Shown here one piece after another: positions 26,570 to 36,238 of a DNA stretch of 64,000 nucleotides. Below the pieces are notes generated by a model. It was not told the origin of the DNA. It did not search any database and saw only the letters and a list, made by a program, of their open reading frames with translations. The DNA is from CAZNPH01 sp964574985 (GTDB lineage Bacteria; Bacteroidota; Bacteroidia; Bacteroidales; SM23-62), in contig CAZNPH010000002.1 in NCBI GenBank assembly GCA_964574985.1, positions 1 through 64,000 on the forward strand, given 5' to 3'. Numbering within the stretch: position 1 is the first letter of the stretch; each line of letters starts with the position of its first letter. The position numbers were made by a program, and so were the translations under genes.

Positions 26570-29500
26570 ATGTCATTCGTTCCCAAACGATTGTTTCCGG
26601 TTAATTGCTCTCCGGAGCGAATAATTTTTTTGAGTCTCTGGCTTATTTCCGGTTTCCTTTCAACCAGGGGGCAGAACTATTATTTCGACAATTACGGGGT
26701 GACGGACGGACTCGCTCAATCCACGGTCTTTGCTGTGATTCAGGATCGCAACCACAATTTGTGGATTGGTACCCGGGGCGGTGTCAGCCGGTTTGACGGG
26801 ATCACCTTTGATAATTATACCACTGAAGACGGTCTGGCCCTGAATGGGGTCAGAACCCTGTATGAGGATTCCTTCGGGAATATATGGATGGGACATACCG
26901 GAGGCGGGATTACACGCTACAGTAAAAATGCATTTGAAAAACTCAGGCTCCCGGAAGATATTTTGAAAACAGACATTACTTCCATTATAGAAGACAAGCA
27001 GGGGCATATGTGGATCACCACGGCAGGATCGGGTGCTGCCTGCATCCTGAATCCGTTTGACAATAGCGACAGCCTGAACATTGAACAATACCGGGGCAGC
27101 AGGCTGAGCGACAGAATTTTCGGAAGTATCTCCGACCGTGGAGGATTGCTGTATTTCATTACGGATATCGGTATCATTACCTGTGATCCCTGGACAAAGG
27201 ATTTTGAAAAATATCACATTGAAGGAATGCCCCTTTATTTCCAGATCACTTCAATGATGCAGGATCACCGGGGAGACCTTTGGTTTGGCACTTATAACGG
27301 AGGATTATACAGATATAATCGTCAGCACGACCAATTTACGGTTTATGATAAAAGAGACGGACTGGCCCATAATTTCATCAGTACCCTTTTTGAGGACAGC
27401 CGGCACGATGTATGGGCGGGAACATGGGGTGGGGGAATCACCCGTTTCAGCGGGGATGAATTGAAGACATACTGCAGGGAGAACGGTCTTCAGGATGATG
27501 AAATCTGGTGTATATCTGAAGATGTGGAAGGGAATATCCTGATCGGAACCAATGAACATGGCATATCCCTGTTCAAGGGAGAAGGTTTTGTCACCATCAC
27601 GGAAGAAGACGGACTGATCAATAAGCAGGTGTGGGCCATTCTTCAGGATGACCGGGAAAATTTCTGGTTCGGCACGAACAACGGCATAACGGTCTATAAC
27701 CCGGAGGCAGCCGCCGGGGAAAGATTTACCCATTTTACGTCAGAAGATTATTCCATAGGCGATCAGATCCGCTTCCTGAGGAAGGACAAAGACGGCCATA
27801 TTTGGATCGGGACCGATGGCATGGGGACTTTTCAGTACAATACCCGGGAGGACCGGTTCAATTACAGTTTTCTGATCAATTCCTACAACAAACAGATGAT
27901 CGTTACGGCCATGGAAATAGACGGGGACAACAATCTGTGGGTAGGGACCACAGACGGACTCATATTCTATGATATTGATAAGCGGGAGGTGCAATTCCTG
28001 ACCCAGTCGTACGGATTGGCCGGGAACGAGATATCCTGTATATATAATGACAGCCAGGGCCTCATATGGGTGGGCTCCACAGGAAAGGGACTCAGCAGGA
28101 TCGAAGGGGCTGATATCAGAACGCTCAGTCTGGATGATGATTTCACCCCCAAATGCATGGTTGAAGACATGAAAGGAAATTTGTGGATAGGGACCGAAGG
28201 ACAAGGGGTTTTTATTTACAACAGGGACAGCATCTCGGGGAAACTTACACGCAGGAAAGGATTGCTTGCCAATCTGATCACGCTTCTTGATGTGGATGAC
28301 CAGGACAACATTTATATTGGTACCAATAAGGGGCTGAATAAATTTGACCGCCGGAAAGAAGAAATATATACCTATACGGAAAAATGCGGCTTCATCGGGA
28401 TCGAGACAAAAAACAATGCCTCTTTCAGGGATTATAAAGGCCATATGTGGTTCGGAACAGTAAACGGGGCGACCCGTTACGATCCCTATTTCCCGAAAAG
28501 ACCCGATATGGAACCATTGACACACATCACGCATCTCAGGGTCAATCTGGAGGATCATGAGATGCATGACGGAATGAAACTGAATTATAAGGAAAATTCC
28601 ATCATTTTTGATTATAAAAGCATCTGCCTGACCAATCCGGATGCAGTCAAGTACCGGATCAAGCTTGAGGGCGCCGATATCGACTGGCTCCCCGAAACCG
28701 AACAGACTTCAGCTACCTATCCGGCCCTCCCCCCCGGCAAATATGTTTTTATGGTCAGGGCAAGAAACAATCAGGGAATCTGGAACAGCACGCCGGTTGA
28801 TCTCAGTTTTCAGATCAGACCTCCTTTTTACAAAACCTGGTGGTTCATCATGATATCGGTCATCATGGGCGCAGCAGCCATCCTGATTTATATCAAGGTG
28901 AGAGAGCAGCAACTGGTGCGGGAAAACCGGATCCTGGAAGAAAAAGTACGGGACAGGACAGCCATTGTTGTCGCCCAGAAAGAAGAACTGGCACAAAAGA
29001 ACAAGGACATAACAGACAGCATCCAGTATGCGCAGAGGATCCAGTTCGCCATGCTCCCTCCCGACATTCCGTTTGATGACACCTTTGTGCTTTTTAAGCC
29101 CAAGGATATTGTAAGCGGCGATTTCTACTGGCTGCTGGAACAGGATCACCAGGAATTTATTGCCGCGGTGGATTGTACAGGTCACGGAGTCCCCGGAGCA
29201 TTCATGTCCATTATAGGGCACAACGGTTTGAACAAGGTGGTGAAGGAGTACGGGACAATGAAACCATCGGAGATTTTACAACAACTTGATCATGAGATCA
29301 GCAAAACATTGCATCAAAAAAGTGAAACAGACATCGTAAAGGACGGAATGGATATAAGCCTTGTGAATTATCACGCAGATAAAGGGTTACTTGAATATGC
29401 CGGGGCATACAATTCCCTGTATCTGATCAGGGACGGCACATTGACAGAAACAAAGGGCAACCGTTTTTCCATTGGCCGGACAGTGGATGGACGAGTCAAG

Positions 29501-29749
29501 GAATTCACCAACCATGAGTTCAAAGTTCAAAAGGGCGATACAATATATCTTTTTTCGGATGGTTATGCCGACCAGTTCGGGGGGGAAAGCGGAAAAAAGT
29601 TCAAATACAAACCCATGAAGGAGCTTCTTCTGAATATCCGGGATAAATCAATGGATGAGCAAAGGTCTATACTGGACCATACCATTGAGGCATGGAAAGG
29701 GCGTTTTGAACAGGTGGATGATATTCTTGTGATTGGAAGAACCTATTAG
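26570..29749 (+). CDS. Beta-propeller sensor with SpoIIE-type phosphatase
   Basis: 1059 residues. A signal anchor precedes many Reg_prop repeats (about 40-650; DGLAQSTVFAVIQDRNHNLW-type units), then a Y_Y_Y domain (about 665-750), a transmembrane helix (about 756-778), a short coiled coil (780-830) and a cytoplasmic PP2C/SpoIIE domain (about 840-1059; VSGDFYW and AAVDCTGHGVPGAFMS). Like the hybrid two-component propeller sensors of Bacteroidetes, but with a Ser/Thr phosphatase output instead of a kinase, probably acting on an anti-anti-sigma protein. It starts 10 bases after the caspase gene. No sigma or anti-sigma gene is adjacent. Confidence 0.93.
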   Translation: MSFVPKRLFPVNCSPERIIFLSLWLISGFLSTRGQNYYFDNYGVTDGLAQSTVFAVIQDRNHNLWIGTRGGVSRFDGITFDNYTTEDGLALNGVRTLYEDSFGNIWMGHTGGGITRYSKNAFEKLRLPEDILKTDITSIIEDKQGHMWITTAGSGAACILNPFDNSDSLNIEQYRGSRLSDRIFGSISDRGGLLYFITDIGIITCDPWTKDFEKYHIEGMPLYFQITSMMQDHRGDLWFGTYNGGLYRYNRQHDQFTVYDKRDGLAHNFISTLFEDSRHDVWAGTWGGGITRFSGDELKTYCRENGLQDDEIWCISEDVEGNILIGTNEHGISLFKGEGFVTITEEDGLINKQVWAILQDDRENFWFGTNNGITVYNPEAAAGERFTHFTSEDYSIGDQIRFLRKDKDGHIWIGTDGMGTFQYNTREDRFNYSFLINSYNKQMIVTAMEIDGDNNLWVGTTDGLIFYDIDKREVQFLTQSYGLAGNEISCIYNDSQGLIWVGSTGKGLSRIEGADIRTLSLDDDFTPKCMVEDMKGNLWIGTEGQGVFIYNRDSISGKLTRRKGLLANLITLLDVDDQDNIYIGTNKGLNKFDRRKEEIYTYTEKCGFIGIETKNNASFRDYKGHMWFGTVNGATRYDPYFPKRPDMEPLTHITHLRVNLEDHEMHDGMKLNYKENSIIFDYKSICLTNPDAVKYRIKLEGADIDWLPETEQTSATYPALPPGKYVFMVRARNNQGIWNSTPVDLSFQIRPPFYKTWWFIMISVIMGAAAILIYIKVREQQLVRENRILEEKVRDRTAIVVAQKEELAQKNKDITDSIQYAQRIQFAMLPPDIPFDDTFVLFKPKDIVSGDFYWLLEQDHQEFIAAVDCTGHGVPGAFMSIIGHNGLNKVVKEYGTMKPSEILQQLDHEISKTLHQKSETDIVKDGMDISLVNYHADKGLLEYAGAYNSLYLIRDGTLTETKGNRFSIGRTVDGRVKEFTNHEFKVQKGDTIYLFSDGYADQFGGESGKKFKYKPMKELLLNIRDKSMDEQRSILDHTIEAWKGRFEQVDDILVIGRTY

Positions 29750-29800
29750 TTGAGTTATTCAAAACTTATCAACACCGGGATTTCCTTAGAACCATTTTCT

Positions 29801-29808
29801 TACCTTTA
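29801..29808 (+). promoter_or_regulatory. Possible -7 box of dnaE
   Basis: TACCTTTA, one mismatch to TAnnTTTG, 58 bases before the dnaE start. No clear -33 element is present. Confidence 0.35.
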
Positions 29809-29866
29809 CAACACTGGCCGGATATGCTGGTTTCCTATTGTATGTGATTCTTTTCCAACATTTTGA

Positions 29867-32800
29867 ATGATGATCGATTTTACACATTTGCATGTGCATA
29901 CCCAGTATTCCATTCTGGACGGTGCATGCAGGATTCCGGATCTCATCAGCAAGGCCAGGAAGGACGGAATGGATGCAATTGCCATCACGGATCATGGAAG
30001 CCTGTTCGGTGTGAAGGAATTTTTCAATTCTGCCAAAAGCAACGGCATAAAACCCATCATGGGCTGTGAGGTATATCAGGCAAGAAAAAGCCGTTTCGAC
30101 CGGAAGGAACGCGAAGACAGGTCCGGTTTCCATCTGGTTTTGCTTGCCAGGAACAAGACCGGCTACCAAAATCTGATCCGGCTGGTTTCCCTGGCCTGGA
30201 TCGAAGGCCATTATTACAAGCCCCGGATCGACCGGGAACTACTTGAAAAATACCATGAAGGGCTGATCGCATCTTCGGCCTGCCTCGGGGGTGAGATACC
30301 TGAGGCAATCCTTGATGATGACATTGAAAAAGCCGAAGAAGCCACCGAATATTTAAAAAATCTTTTTGGTAATGATTTTTACCTTGAATTGCAAAGACAT
30401 AAAACAACAGATCCGGATGCAGATCAGCAAACCTACAAGAAACAGAAAAAGGTCAATCAAAAACTCATTGAATTGGCTGAAAAATTCGAAGTAAAGCTTA
30501 TTGCGACCAATGATGTGCATTTCCTCAATCAGGAGGATGCCGGTGCCCACGACCGCCTGATATGCCTGAACACCAATGCCGATGTGGCTGATCCCTCAAG
30601 ATTACGATATACAAGACAGGAGTGGTTCAAAACCCGGGAAGAAATGCTTGAGCTGTTCGAAGACATGCCTGAAGCGCTGTCCAATACCAGGGAAGTTGCC
30701 GACAAGGTGGAGCTTTATGATCTGAACAGCAAACCCATTATGCCGGATTTCCCGCTTCCCGAAGGATTTAAGGATGAAGATGATTACCTGAGACATATTA
30801 CCTGTGAAGGAGCAGCCGAAAGATACGGGAACATCGATAAAAATATTGCAGAAAGGATTGATTTTGAACTGGGGGTGATCAAAAAAATGGGATATCCCGG
30901 TTATTTTTTAATCGTTCAGGATTTCCTGGCTGCTGCAAGAAAAATGGGCGTTTCTGTCGGGCCCGGCAGAGGAAGTGCCGCCGGTTCGGTGGTTGCTTAT
31001 TGTATCCGGATTACCGATGTGGATCCACTCAGGTATAAACTTCTTTTTGAAAGATTTCTGAATCCGGACCGGATATCCATGCCGGATATTGATATTGATT
31101 TCGATGAGGACGGGCGCGATAAAGTATTGCGGTATGTGGTGGACAAATACAAAAGCGATCATGTGGCCCATATCATTACTTTCGGTACCATGGCCGCTAA
31201 AATGGCCATAAGGGATGTGGCCCGGATAGAAAAATTATCCCTCCAGGAAGCCGACCGGCTGGCAAAACTTGTTCCGGAAAGGCCGGGGATAACCCTGCGG
31301 AAGGCATTCAGTGAGGTGAAGGAATTGAAGGACGCCAGAAACAATGGAAGTGATGTGGTCAGGCGGGTTTTAAAATACGCGGAAACTCTGGAAGGATCCG
31401 TCCGGCATACGGCACTGCACGCATGCGGGATCATAATCGGAAAGGGGAAGCTGATTGATCATATACCGGTTTGCACATCCAAAGAAACCGATTTGCTGGT
31501 GACCCAGTTTGATGGCAATCATGTTGAAAATGTGGGAATGCTTAAGATGGATTTTCTGGGGCTGAAAACCTTGTCCATCATAAAGGATGCCATGAAACTG
31601 ATCAGGGAATCAAAGGGTGTGGATATTGACCCGGGCCGGATCCCCCTGGATGACCAAAAGACTTTTGACCTGTACAGCAGGGCTGAAACCACCGGGGTAT
31701 TCCAGTTCGAATCGGATGGAATGAAAAAACATCTGAAAGAACTGAAGCCCAACCGGCTGGAGGATCTGATTGCCATGAACGCTTTGTACAGGCCAGGCCC
31801 CATGGAATATATCCCCAGGTTCATCGCACGCAAGCACGGAAAAGAAAAAATCCATTATCCCCTGCCTTGTATGAAAGAGATGCTGGAGGACACATACGGG
31901 ATCACCGTATATCAGGAACAGGTTATGCAGCTTTCCCAGGCTATGGCAGGATTCACGGGAGGCCAGGCAGATTCCCTCCGCAAGGCCATGGGGAAAAAGA
32001 AACGGAAAATGATGGAAGATCTGGAGGAAAAATTTTTCTCCGGTTGCAGGGAAAACGGGATCCATGAAAAAGTGGCCCGGCAGATATGGACCGATTGGGA
32101 AGCATTTGCCCAGTATGCCTTCAACAAATCACATTCCACCTGTTATGCCTATGTTTCTTACCGGACTGCATACCTGAAGGCCAATTATCCCGCTGAATTT
32201 ATGGCTGCCGTATTGAGCAGGAACCTGAATGACATTAAGAAAATCACCGTATTCATGAATGAATGCAGAAGAATGAAATTGCAGGTGCTCGGTCCGGATG
32301 TCAATGAAAGCGATATTCATTTTAAAGTGGATGATCAGGGGAGTATCCGTTTTGGCATGGCGGCCATAAAAGGAATCGGGACTTCAGCCGTGAAGAAGAT
32401 CATCGAAGAAAGAGAACATGAGAATAAATTCAGGAATATATTTGATTTTATGGAGCGGATAGATTTGCATTCGGTGAATAAGAAGGGACTGGAAGCCCTG
32501 GCAGCAGCAGGAGCTTTTGATTGTTTCGGGGACCTGAGCCGGGGACAGTATTTTGCAAAGGATGACAAGGGCATCAGCTTTCTGGAGCAACTGGTCCGTT
32601 ACGGCCAAAGGGTCCAATCCGATCGCCGGGTCCATCAGCAATCTTTGTTTGCAGGAGGCCCCCAGTCAGAATATGCCAAGCCACAATTGCCGGATGCAGG
32701 GGATTGGCCAAAACTGGAAAGACTTGGAAAGGAAAAAGAACTGATCGGTGTCTATCTTTCAGCCCATCCACTGGATGATTTCCTGCTCGAAATAGAAAAT

Positions 32801-33361
32801 TTTTGTACCCATAATTTATCCGAGCTTTCTGATTTAAAAACTTTGAATGGCCGGGAAATCACTTTTGCGGGAATCGTTAAAAATGTTCGCCACAGCTATA
32901 CAAAGAACAACAATCCATTTGGCTCCATTGTTTTGGAGGATTATACCGATTCAATGAAACTGACTTTCTTCAGCAGGGATTACATTTCCTATAAAAACTA
33001 TTTCACTGCAGGATACACCCTGCTGGTGAAAGGTCAGGTTCAGCCAAGACCATATTCAAACGGGGGTGAAAATTATGAGATAAAAGTCAAAGACATGATG
33101 ATGCTTGCCGATGTCCGGGAACAAATGATCAGGAGCATATCCCTGAACATTTCCCTGAACCGCCTGACCGATGATCTGATCGGGGCGGTTATGAAACACG
33201 CGGTAACCTCGCGGGGTAAAACCAGGATCAGGTTCATGGTGACGGACCCTGATGAACATATACAGATTGAGATGTTTTCAAGAAAATATAAGGTAAAACC
33301 GACATCGGAATTTCTAAATTTCCTGGATAATAATTCCCAAATTGAATACAAAATCAACTGA
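29867..33361 (+). CDS. dnaE: DNA polymerase III alpha subunit
   Basis: 1164-residue replicative polymerase (type C). The N-terminal PHP domain has HLHVHTQYSILDGA and AITDHGSLFGVKEF. The palm has GPGRGSAAGS and the catalytic MPDIDIDFDEDGRDKV. The thumb/fingers and a beta-binding region follow, with a late OB-fold (about 950-1030; ITFAGIVKNVRH). DnaE1 type, no epsilon exonuclease fused. trxA follows 66 bases downstream, a frequent arrangement in Bacteroidetes. Confidence 0.97.
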   Translation: MMIDFTHLHVHTQYSILDGACRIPDLISKARKDGMDAIAITDHGSLFGVKEFFNSAKSNGIKPIMGCEVYQARKSRFDRKEREDRSGFHLVLLARNKTGYQNLIRLVSLAWIEGHYYKPRIDRELLEKYHEGLIASSACLGGEIPEAILDDDIEKAEEATEYLKNLFGNDFYLELQRHKTTDPDADQQTYKKQKKVNQKLIELAEKFEVKLIATNDVHFLNQEDAGAHDRLICLNTNADVADPSRLRYTRQEWFKTREEMLELFEDMPEALSNTREVADKVELYDLNSKPIMPDFPLPEGFKDEDDYLRHITCEGAAERYGNIDKNIAERIDFELGVIKKMGYPGYFLIVQDFLAAARKMGVSVGPGRGSAAGSVVAYCIRITDVDPLRYKLLFERFLNPDRISMPDIDIDFDEDGRDKVLRYVVDKYKSDHVAHIITFGTMAAKMAIRDVARIEKLSLQEADRLAKLVPERPGITLRKAFSEVKELKDARNNGSDVVRRVLKYAETLEGSVRHTALHACGIIIGKGKLIDHIPVCTSKETDLLVTQFDGNHVENVGMLKMDFLGLKTLSIIKDAMKLIRESKGVDIDPGRIPLDDQKTFDLYSRAETTGVFQFESDGMKKHLKELKPNRLEDLIAMNALYRPGPMEYIPRFIARKHGKEKIHYPLPCMKEMLEDTYGITVYQEQVMQLSQAMAGFTGGQADSLRKAMGKKKRKMMEDLEEKFFSGCRENGIHEKVARQIWTDWEAFAQYAFNKSHSTCYAYVSYRTAYLKANYPAEFMAAVLSRNLNDIKKITVFMNECRRMKLQVLGPDVNESDIHFKVDDQGSIRFGMAAIKGIGTSAVKKIIEEREHENKFRNIFDFMERIDLHSVNKKGLEALAAAGAFDCFGDLSRGQYFAKDDKGISFLEQLVRYGQRVQSDRRVHQQSLFAGGPQSEYAKPQLPDAGDWPKLERLGKEKELIGVYLSAHPLDDFLLEIENFCTHNLSELSDLKTLNGREITFAGIVKNVRHSYTKNNNPFGSIVLEDYTDSMKLTFFSRDYISYKNYFTAGYTLLVKGQVQPRPYSNGGENYEIKVKDMMMLADVREQMIRSISLNISLNRLTDDLIGAVMKHAVTSRGKTRIRFMVTDPDEHIQIEMFSRKYKVKPTSEFLNFLDNNSQIEYKIN

Positions 33362-33427
33362 TTTTATTATTCAGATAAGTAGATTATTCTACATATTTCG
33401 GTTCATTCATAACATAATATTCAGAAT

Positions 33428-33745
33428 ATGGCACAAGATGTTACAGATCAGAATTTTGATGAAATCGTTTTGAAATCAGATCTTCCCGTTATTGTCGATT
33501 TTTGGGCTGAATGGTGCGGGCCCTGCCGGATGATTACCCCCATCATTCAGGAAATCGGGAAAGAGTATGAAGGGAAAGTAGTAACGGTTGAAATCGATGT
33601 AGACAGCAATCCGGGAATAACCGCCAGGTATGGCATACGAAATATACCCACTGTTCTTTTCTTTAAGGACGGCAAGCAGGTAGACAAGCAGGTCGGGGCG
33701 GTCCCCAAAAGCAATTTTGTTAGCAAACTTGAAGCCATTCTCTGA
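33428..33745 (+). CDS. trxA: Thioredoxin
   Basis: 105 residues with the canonical WCGPC active site at about 28-32 and the cis-Pro motif NIPTVLFF. Cytosolic, no signal. It reduces disulfides of many enzymes. It is downstream of dnaE on the same strand and upstream of the LOG-family gene (30-base gap). Confidence 0.96.
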   Translation: MAQDVTDQNFDEIVLKSDLPVIVDFWAEWCGPCRMITPIIQEIGKEYEGKVVTVEIDVDSNPGITARYGIRNIPTVLFFKDGKQVDKQVGAVPKSNFVSKLEAIL

Positions 33746-33775
33746 TACGCCTCCACCTGGTTTTCCGGATATTAT

Positions 33776-34351
33776 ATGGTAAAAAATGTATGTATTTATT
33801 GCGCAGCCAGTCCGGGTATTGAGGAAATATATTTCAGGGATGCAGAGACTTTAACCGCTGAACTGGTAAAAAACGGCATCGCGATCAATTATGGTGCAGG
33901 GGCCATCGGCCTTATGGGTGCGGTGGCCAACACGGCTCTAAAAATGGGTGGGAAAATCACAGGATTTATCCCCAGGTTTATGCTGGACGAAAAGTGTGCG
34001 CATACCGGACTGGAAAACCTGGTCACTGTGGAAAGCATGCACGACCGGAAAAGAGAAATGATCCGGAACGTGGATGCGATCATTGCCCTGCCCGGGGGGG
34101 TGGGAACACTGGAAGAGCTTATGGAAGCCATTGCCCTGAAACAATTGGGCAGAATAACAATTCCCATTGTACTGCTCAATACCAATGGTTTTTTCAATGA
34201 GTTGCTGGTATTTTTTAAAACCATGATCCTTCAAAAATTTCTCCAGCCCGTCCACCGGGAACTTTGGCTTGTCACGGAGACGCCCGCCCAGGTGATACGT
34301 TCCATCATGTCAAGATCCGGGTCTGTTCAATCCATGGACCGCTTATCATGA
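33776..34351 (+). CDS. LOG family protein (TIGR00730, cytokinin riboside 5'-monophosphate phosphoribohydrolase type)
   Basis: 191 residues, Rossmann-like lysine-decarboxylase/LOG fold. The signature PGGVGTLEEL is present, with an N-terminal IYCAASPG and YGAGAIGLMGAVA. Homologues hydrolyse nucleoside 5'-monophosphates to free the base. The physiological substrate in bacteria is mostly unknown. Confidence 0.9.
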   Translation: MVKNVCIYCAASPGIEEIYFRDAETLTAELVKNGIAINYGAGAIGLMGAVANTALKMGGKITGFIPRFMLDEKCAHTGLENLVTVESMHDRKREMIRNVDAIIALPGGVGTLEELMEAIALKQLGRITIPIVLLNTNGFFNELLVFFKTMILQKFLQPVHRELWLVTETPAQVIRSIMSRSGSVQSMDRLS

Positions 34352-34411
34352 ACCGCCCAAACTGAAAATCATTAATTTCCTGCCTGGTTTCCTGAATATT
34401 AAAATATATTT

Positions 34412-34419
34412 TATCTTTG
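34412..34419 (+). promoter_or_regulatory. -7 box of rpsP operon
   Basis: TATCTTTG, a perfect TAnnTTTG match, 43 bases before the rpsP start, within an AT-rich upstream region that suits a strong ribosomal-protein promoter. Confidence 0.6.
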
Positions 34420-34462
34420 CACGCACCAAAAATTGAAGTATTCATAAAATTTTAAGCAAAGC

Positions 34463-35368
34463 ATGTCAGTAAAGATCAGATTGACGCGGCAGGGGCGCAG
34501 TAAATTCGCCTATTATCACATTGTGATTGCCGACAGTCGGGCGCCACGGGATGGCAGACTAATTGAAAGAATCGGAATGTATAACCCAAATACAAATCCG
34601 GCCACCATCGAGCTGGATTTTGAAAAAGCCCTGGATTGGCTTCAGAAAGGTGCGCAACCTACCGAAACCGCCAGAGCCATTTTATCCTACAAGGGTGTCT
34701 TACTCAAAAACCATTTGCTGAAAGGCCTAAAAAAAGGTGCCTTTGATGAAGATGAGGCGGAAAGAAGATTTCAGGAATGGATGAGCCAGCAGGAGGCCAA
34801 AATTCAGCGAAAAAGGAATGCCGTAAAAGAAAAAGAGAATAACCGGATCAAAGAAAGGTTGGAAAAAGAGTCAAAGATAAAAGAGGAAAGAGCAAGACAA
34901 CTGCTGAAGAAGCAATCCGAGATCGCCGGAAAGATAGAGGAAGAACGAGAAGAGAGTGCGGAAAGGGAATCCGCAGAAACTCCTGCGGAAACGGGCGAAG
35001 AAATAAAAAAAGAACCTGGTAAAAAGGAACAGCAGCCAGCCGGATCCGCTTCGGAAGATAAAGCGGATGAAAAGGAAAAAGCCGCTCAAAAGAAGTCTGA
35101 GAAACAACCATCCGCGAAAGAATCAAAAGACACTGTTTCTGAAGAAGGACAAAAAGAACCGGAGAAAAGTGCAGAAAAAGAAAAGGAAACAACGTCCGGA
35201 CCCGAAACAAAGACACAAGCAAAAGAAGAGGCGGGGGGAGGCACCGGGGACAAACCAAAGGAAAAGCCCGCGGAAGAAACAAGGGAAAAGCCCGCGGAAG
35301 ACGCGGAAGAAACAAATAAAGAATCCGGAAAAAATAAAGGAACAAAACAGCAGGAAAAGGAAGAATAG
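34463..35368 (+). CDS. rpsP: 30S ribosomal protein S16 with long charged tail
   Basis: 301 residues. The first ~85 are a normal S16 (SVKIRLTRQGRSKFAYYHIV, DSRAPRDGR). The remaining ~215 are a Lys/Glu/Ala/Pro low-complexity, coiled-coil-like extension. S16 is about 80-90 residues in many bacteria, and Bacteroidetes versions are known to be longer; this one is unusually long. A 24-base direct repeat near 35261-35305 encodes EKPAEETR-like units, suggesting growth by slippage. rimM follows by 27 bases. Confidence 0.93.
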   Translation: MSVKIRLTRQGRSKFAYYHIVIADSRAPRDGRLIERIGMYNPNTNPATIELDFEKALDWLQKGAQPTETARAILSYKGVLLKNHLLKGLKKGAFDEDEAERRFQEWMSQQEAKIQRKRNAVKEKENNRIKERLEKESKIKEERARQLLKKQSEIAGKIEEEREESAERESAETPAETGEEIKKEPGKKEQQPAGSASEDKADEKEKAAQKKSEKQPSAKESKDTVSEEGQKEPEKSAEKEKETTSGPETKTQAKEEAGGGTGDKPKEKPAEETREKPAEDAEETNKESGKNKGTKQQEKEE

Positions 35369-35395
35369 TCTGAACAAGCTGTTTTGCCCGGCTAC

Positions 35396-35917
35396 ATGAA
35401 CTGGAACGATCTTGCTTATCTCGGGAAACTGGTAAAGATCCATGGGGTCAGGGGAGCATTGATCATGCGCAGTCAGGAGGAAGATCTTACCAAAATACTA
35501 TTCAGCGGAGAACCGGTATTTGTGGATATTGACAAAAAGCCGGTTCCATTTTTTCTGGCAGATATTTCCTGCATAAGAAAAGGAGAATATGTCATTCTTT
35601 TTGAGGATGTACACAGTCCGGGGGAAGCGTTGTACCTGAAAAACAGGGATATATATTGTGAAAAGACGCAGTTGAAGGAAAACGGCCAGAACATCTTTTC
35701 TCCCCATGACCTTGTTGGCTTCAGTGCTTTCCTCCAGCCCTGGTCTTTGAAAGGGACCATCAAAGAATTCATGGATATACAAAGCAATCCTGTACTGCTT
35801 ATCAGTTTGCCGGAGAAGGAGGTTTGGATTCCTTTCAGGGAGGAATTCATTGAATGGTTCGAACCTGAAAGACAACGTATTTCATTCAGGCTTCCAAACG
35901 GACTGGTTGATTTGTAA
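35396..35917 (+). CDS. rimM: Ribosome maturation factor RimM
   Basis: About 173 residues from ATG 35396 (a TTG at 35384 is in frame). The N-terminal RimM domain has YLGKLVKIHGVRGAL, and the C-terminal PRC-barrel has PVLLISLPEKEVWIPFREEFIE. It acts in 30S maturation and binds S19. It is in its usual place after rpsP, but trmD and rplS do not follow; a degraded gene and a convergent gene come next. Confidence 0.93.
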   Translation: MNWNDLAYLGKLVKIHGVRGALIMRSQEEDLTKILFSGEPVFVDIDKKPVPFFLADISCIRKGEYVILFEDVHSPGEALYLKNRDIYCEKTQLKENGQNIFSPHDLVGFSAFLQPWSLKGTIKEFMDIQSNPVLLISLPEKEVWIPFREEFIEWFEPERQRISFRLPNGLVDL

Positions 35918-35992
35918 AATATCCCGGGACGTTTGATGCATCATTCGGTATTCATTTCAGCCTTTTAAACAGAAACTCCCGTCACAGATCAG

Positions 35993-36238
35993 GTGGTAAG
36001 CCGCCGGTTAAGGACAAAATGGGATTCGCCGGCCCGGCATACGGTTGCCATGAGGGTGGCCGGCGAATCCGCAGTAGAAGAAGCCGAAACTGCCATCAGT
36101 GGATCAGGGGACTGCAATGTCTTCTCCAACGGAGATATGGAAGTAAGTATTGCGGGAAGAGGCGATGTTCAATACAAAGGAAACGCGAGGGTAGATGCCA
36201 GCATTTCCGGTTCAGGCAAAGCATTCAGCAAGGATTGA
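35993..36238 (+). pseudogene. Remnant of a GIN-domain (DUF2807) envelope protein
   Basis: The last ~55 residues (AETAISGSGDCNVFSNGDME... RVDASISGSGKAF) match the beta-helical C-terminus of the DUF2807/GIN family, with the repeated ISGSG motif. The N-terminal signal sequence and most of the domain are missing, and the first 25 residues do not fit. It abuts rimM on one side and the convergent Sua5-like gene on the other. Read as a decayed fragment. Confidence 0.6.

Noticed and set aside
27740..28567. Long open frame on the minus strand opposite the propeller gene
   Set aside because: It mirrors the repetitive propeller coding sequence and has no family resemblance.
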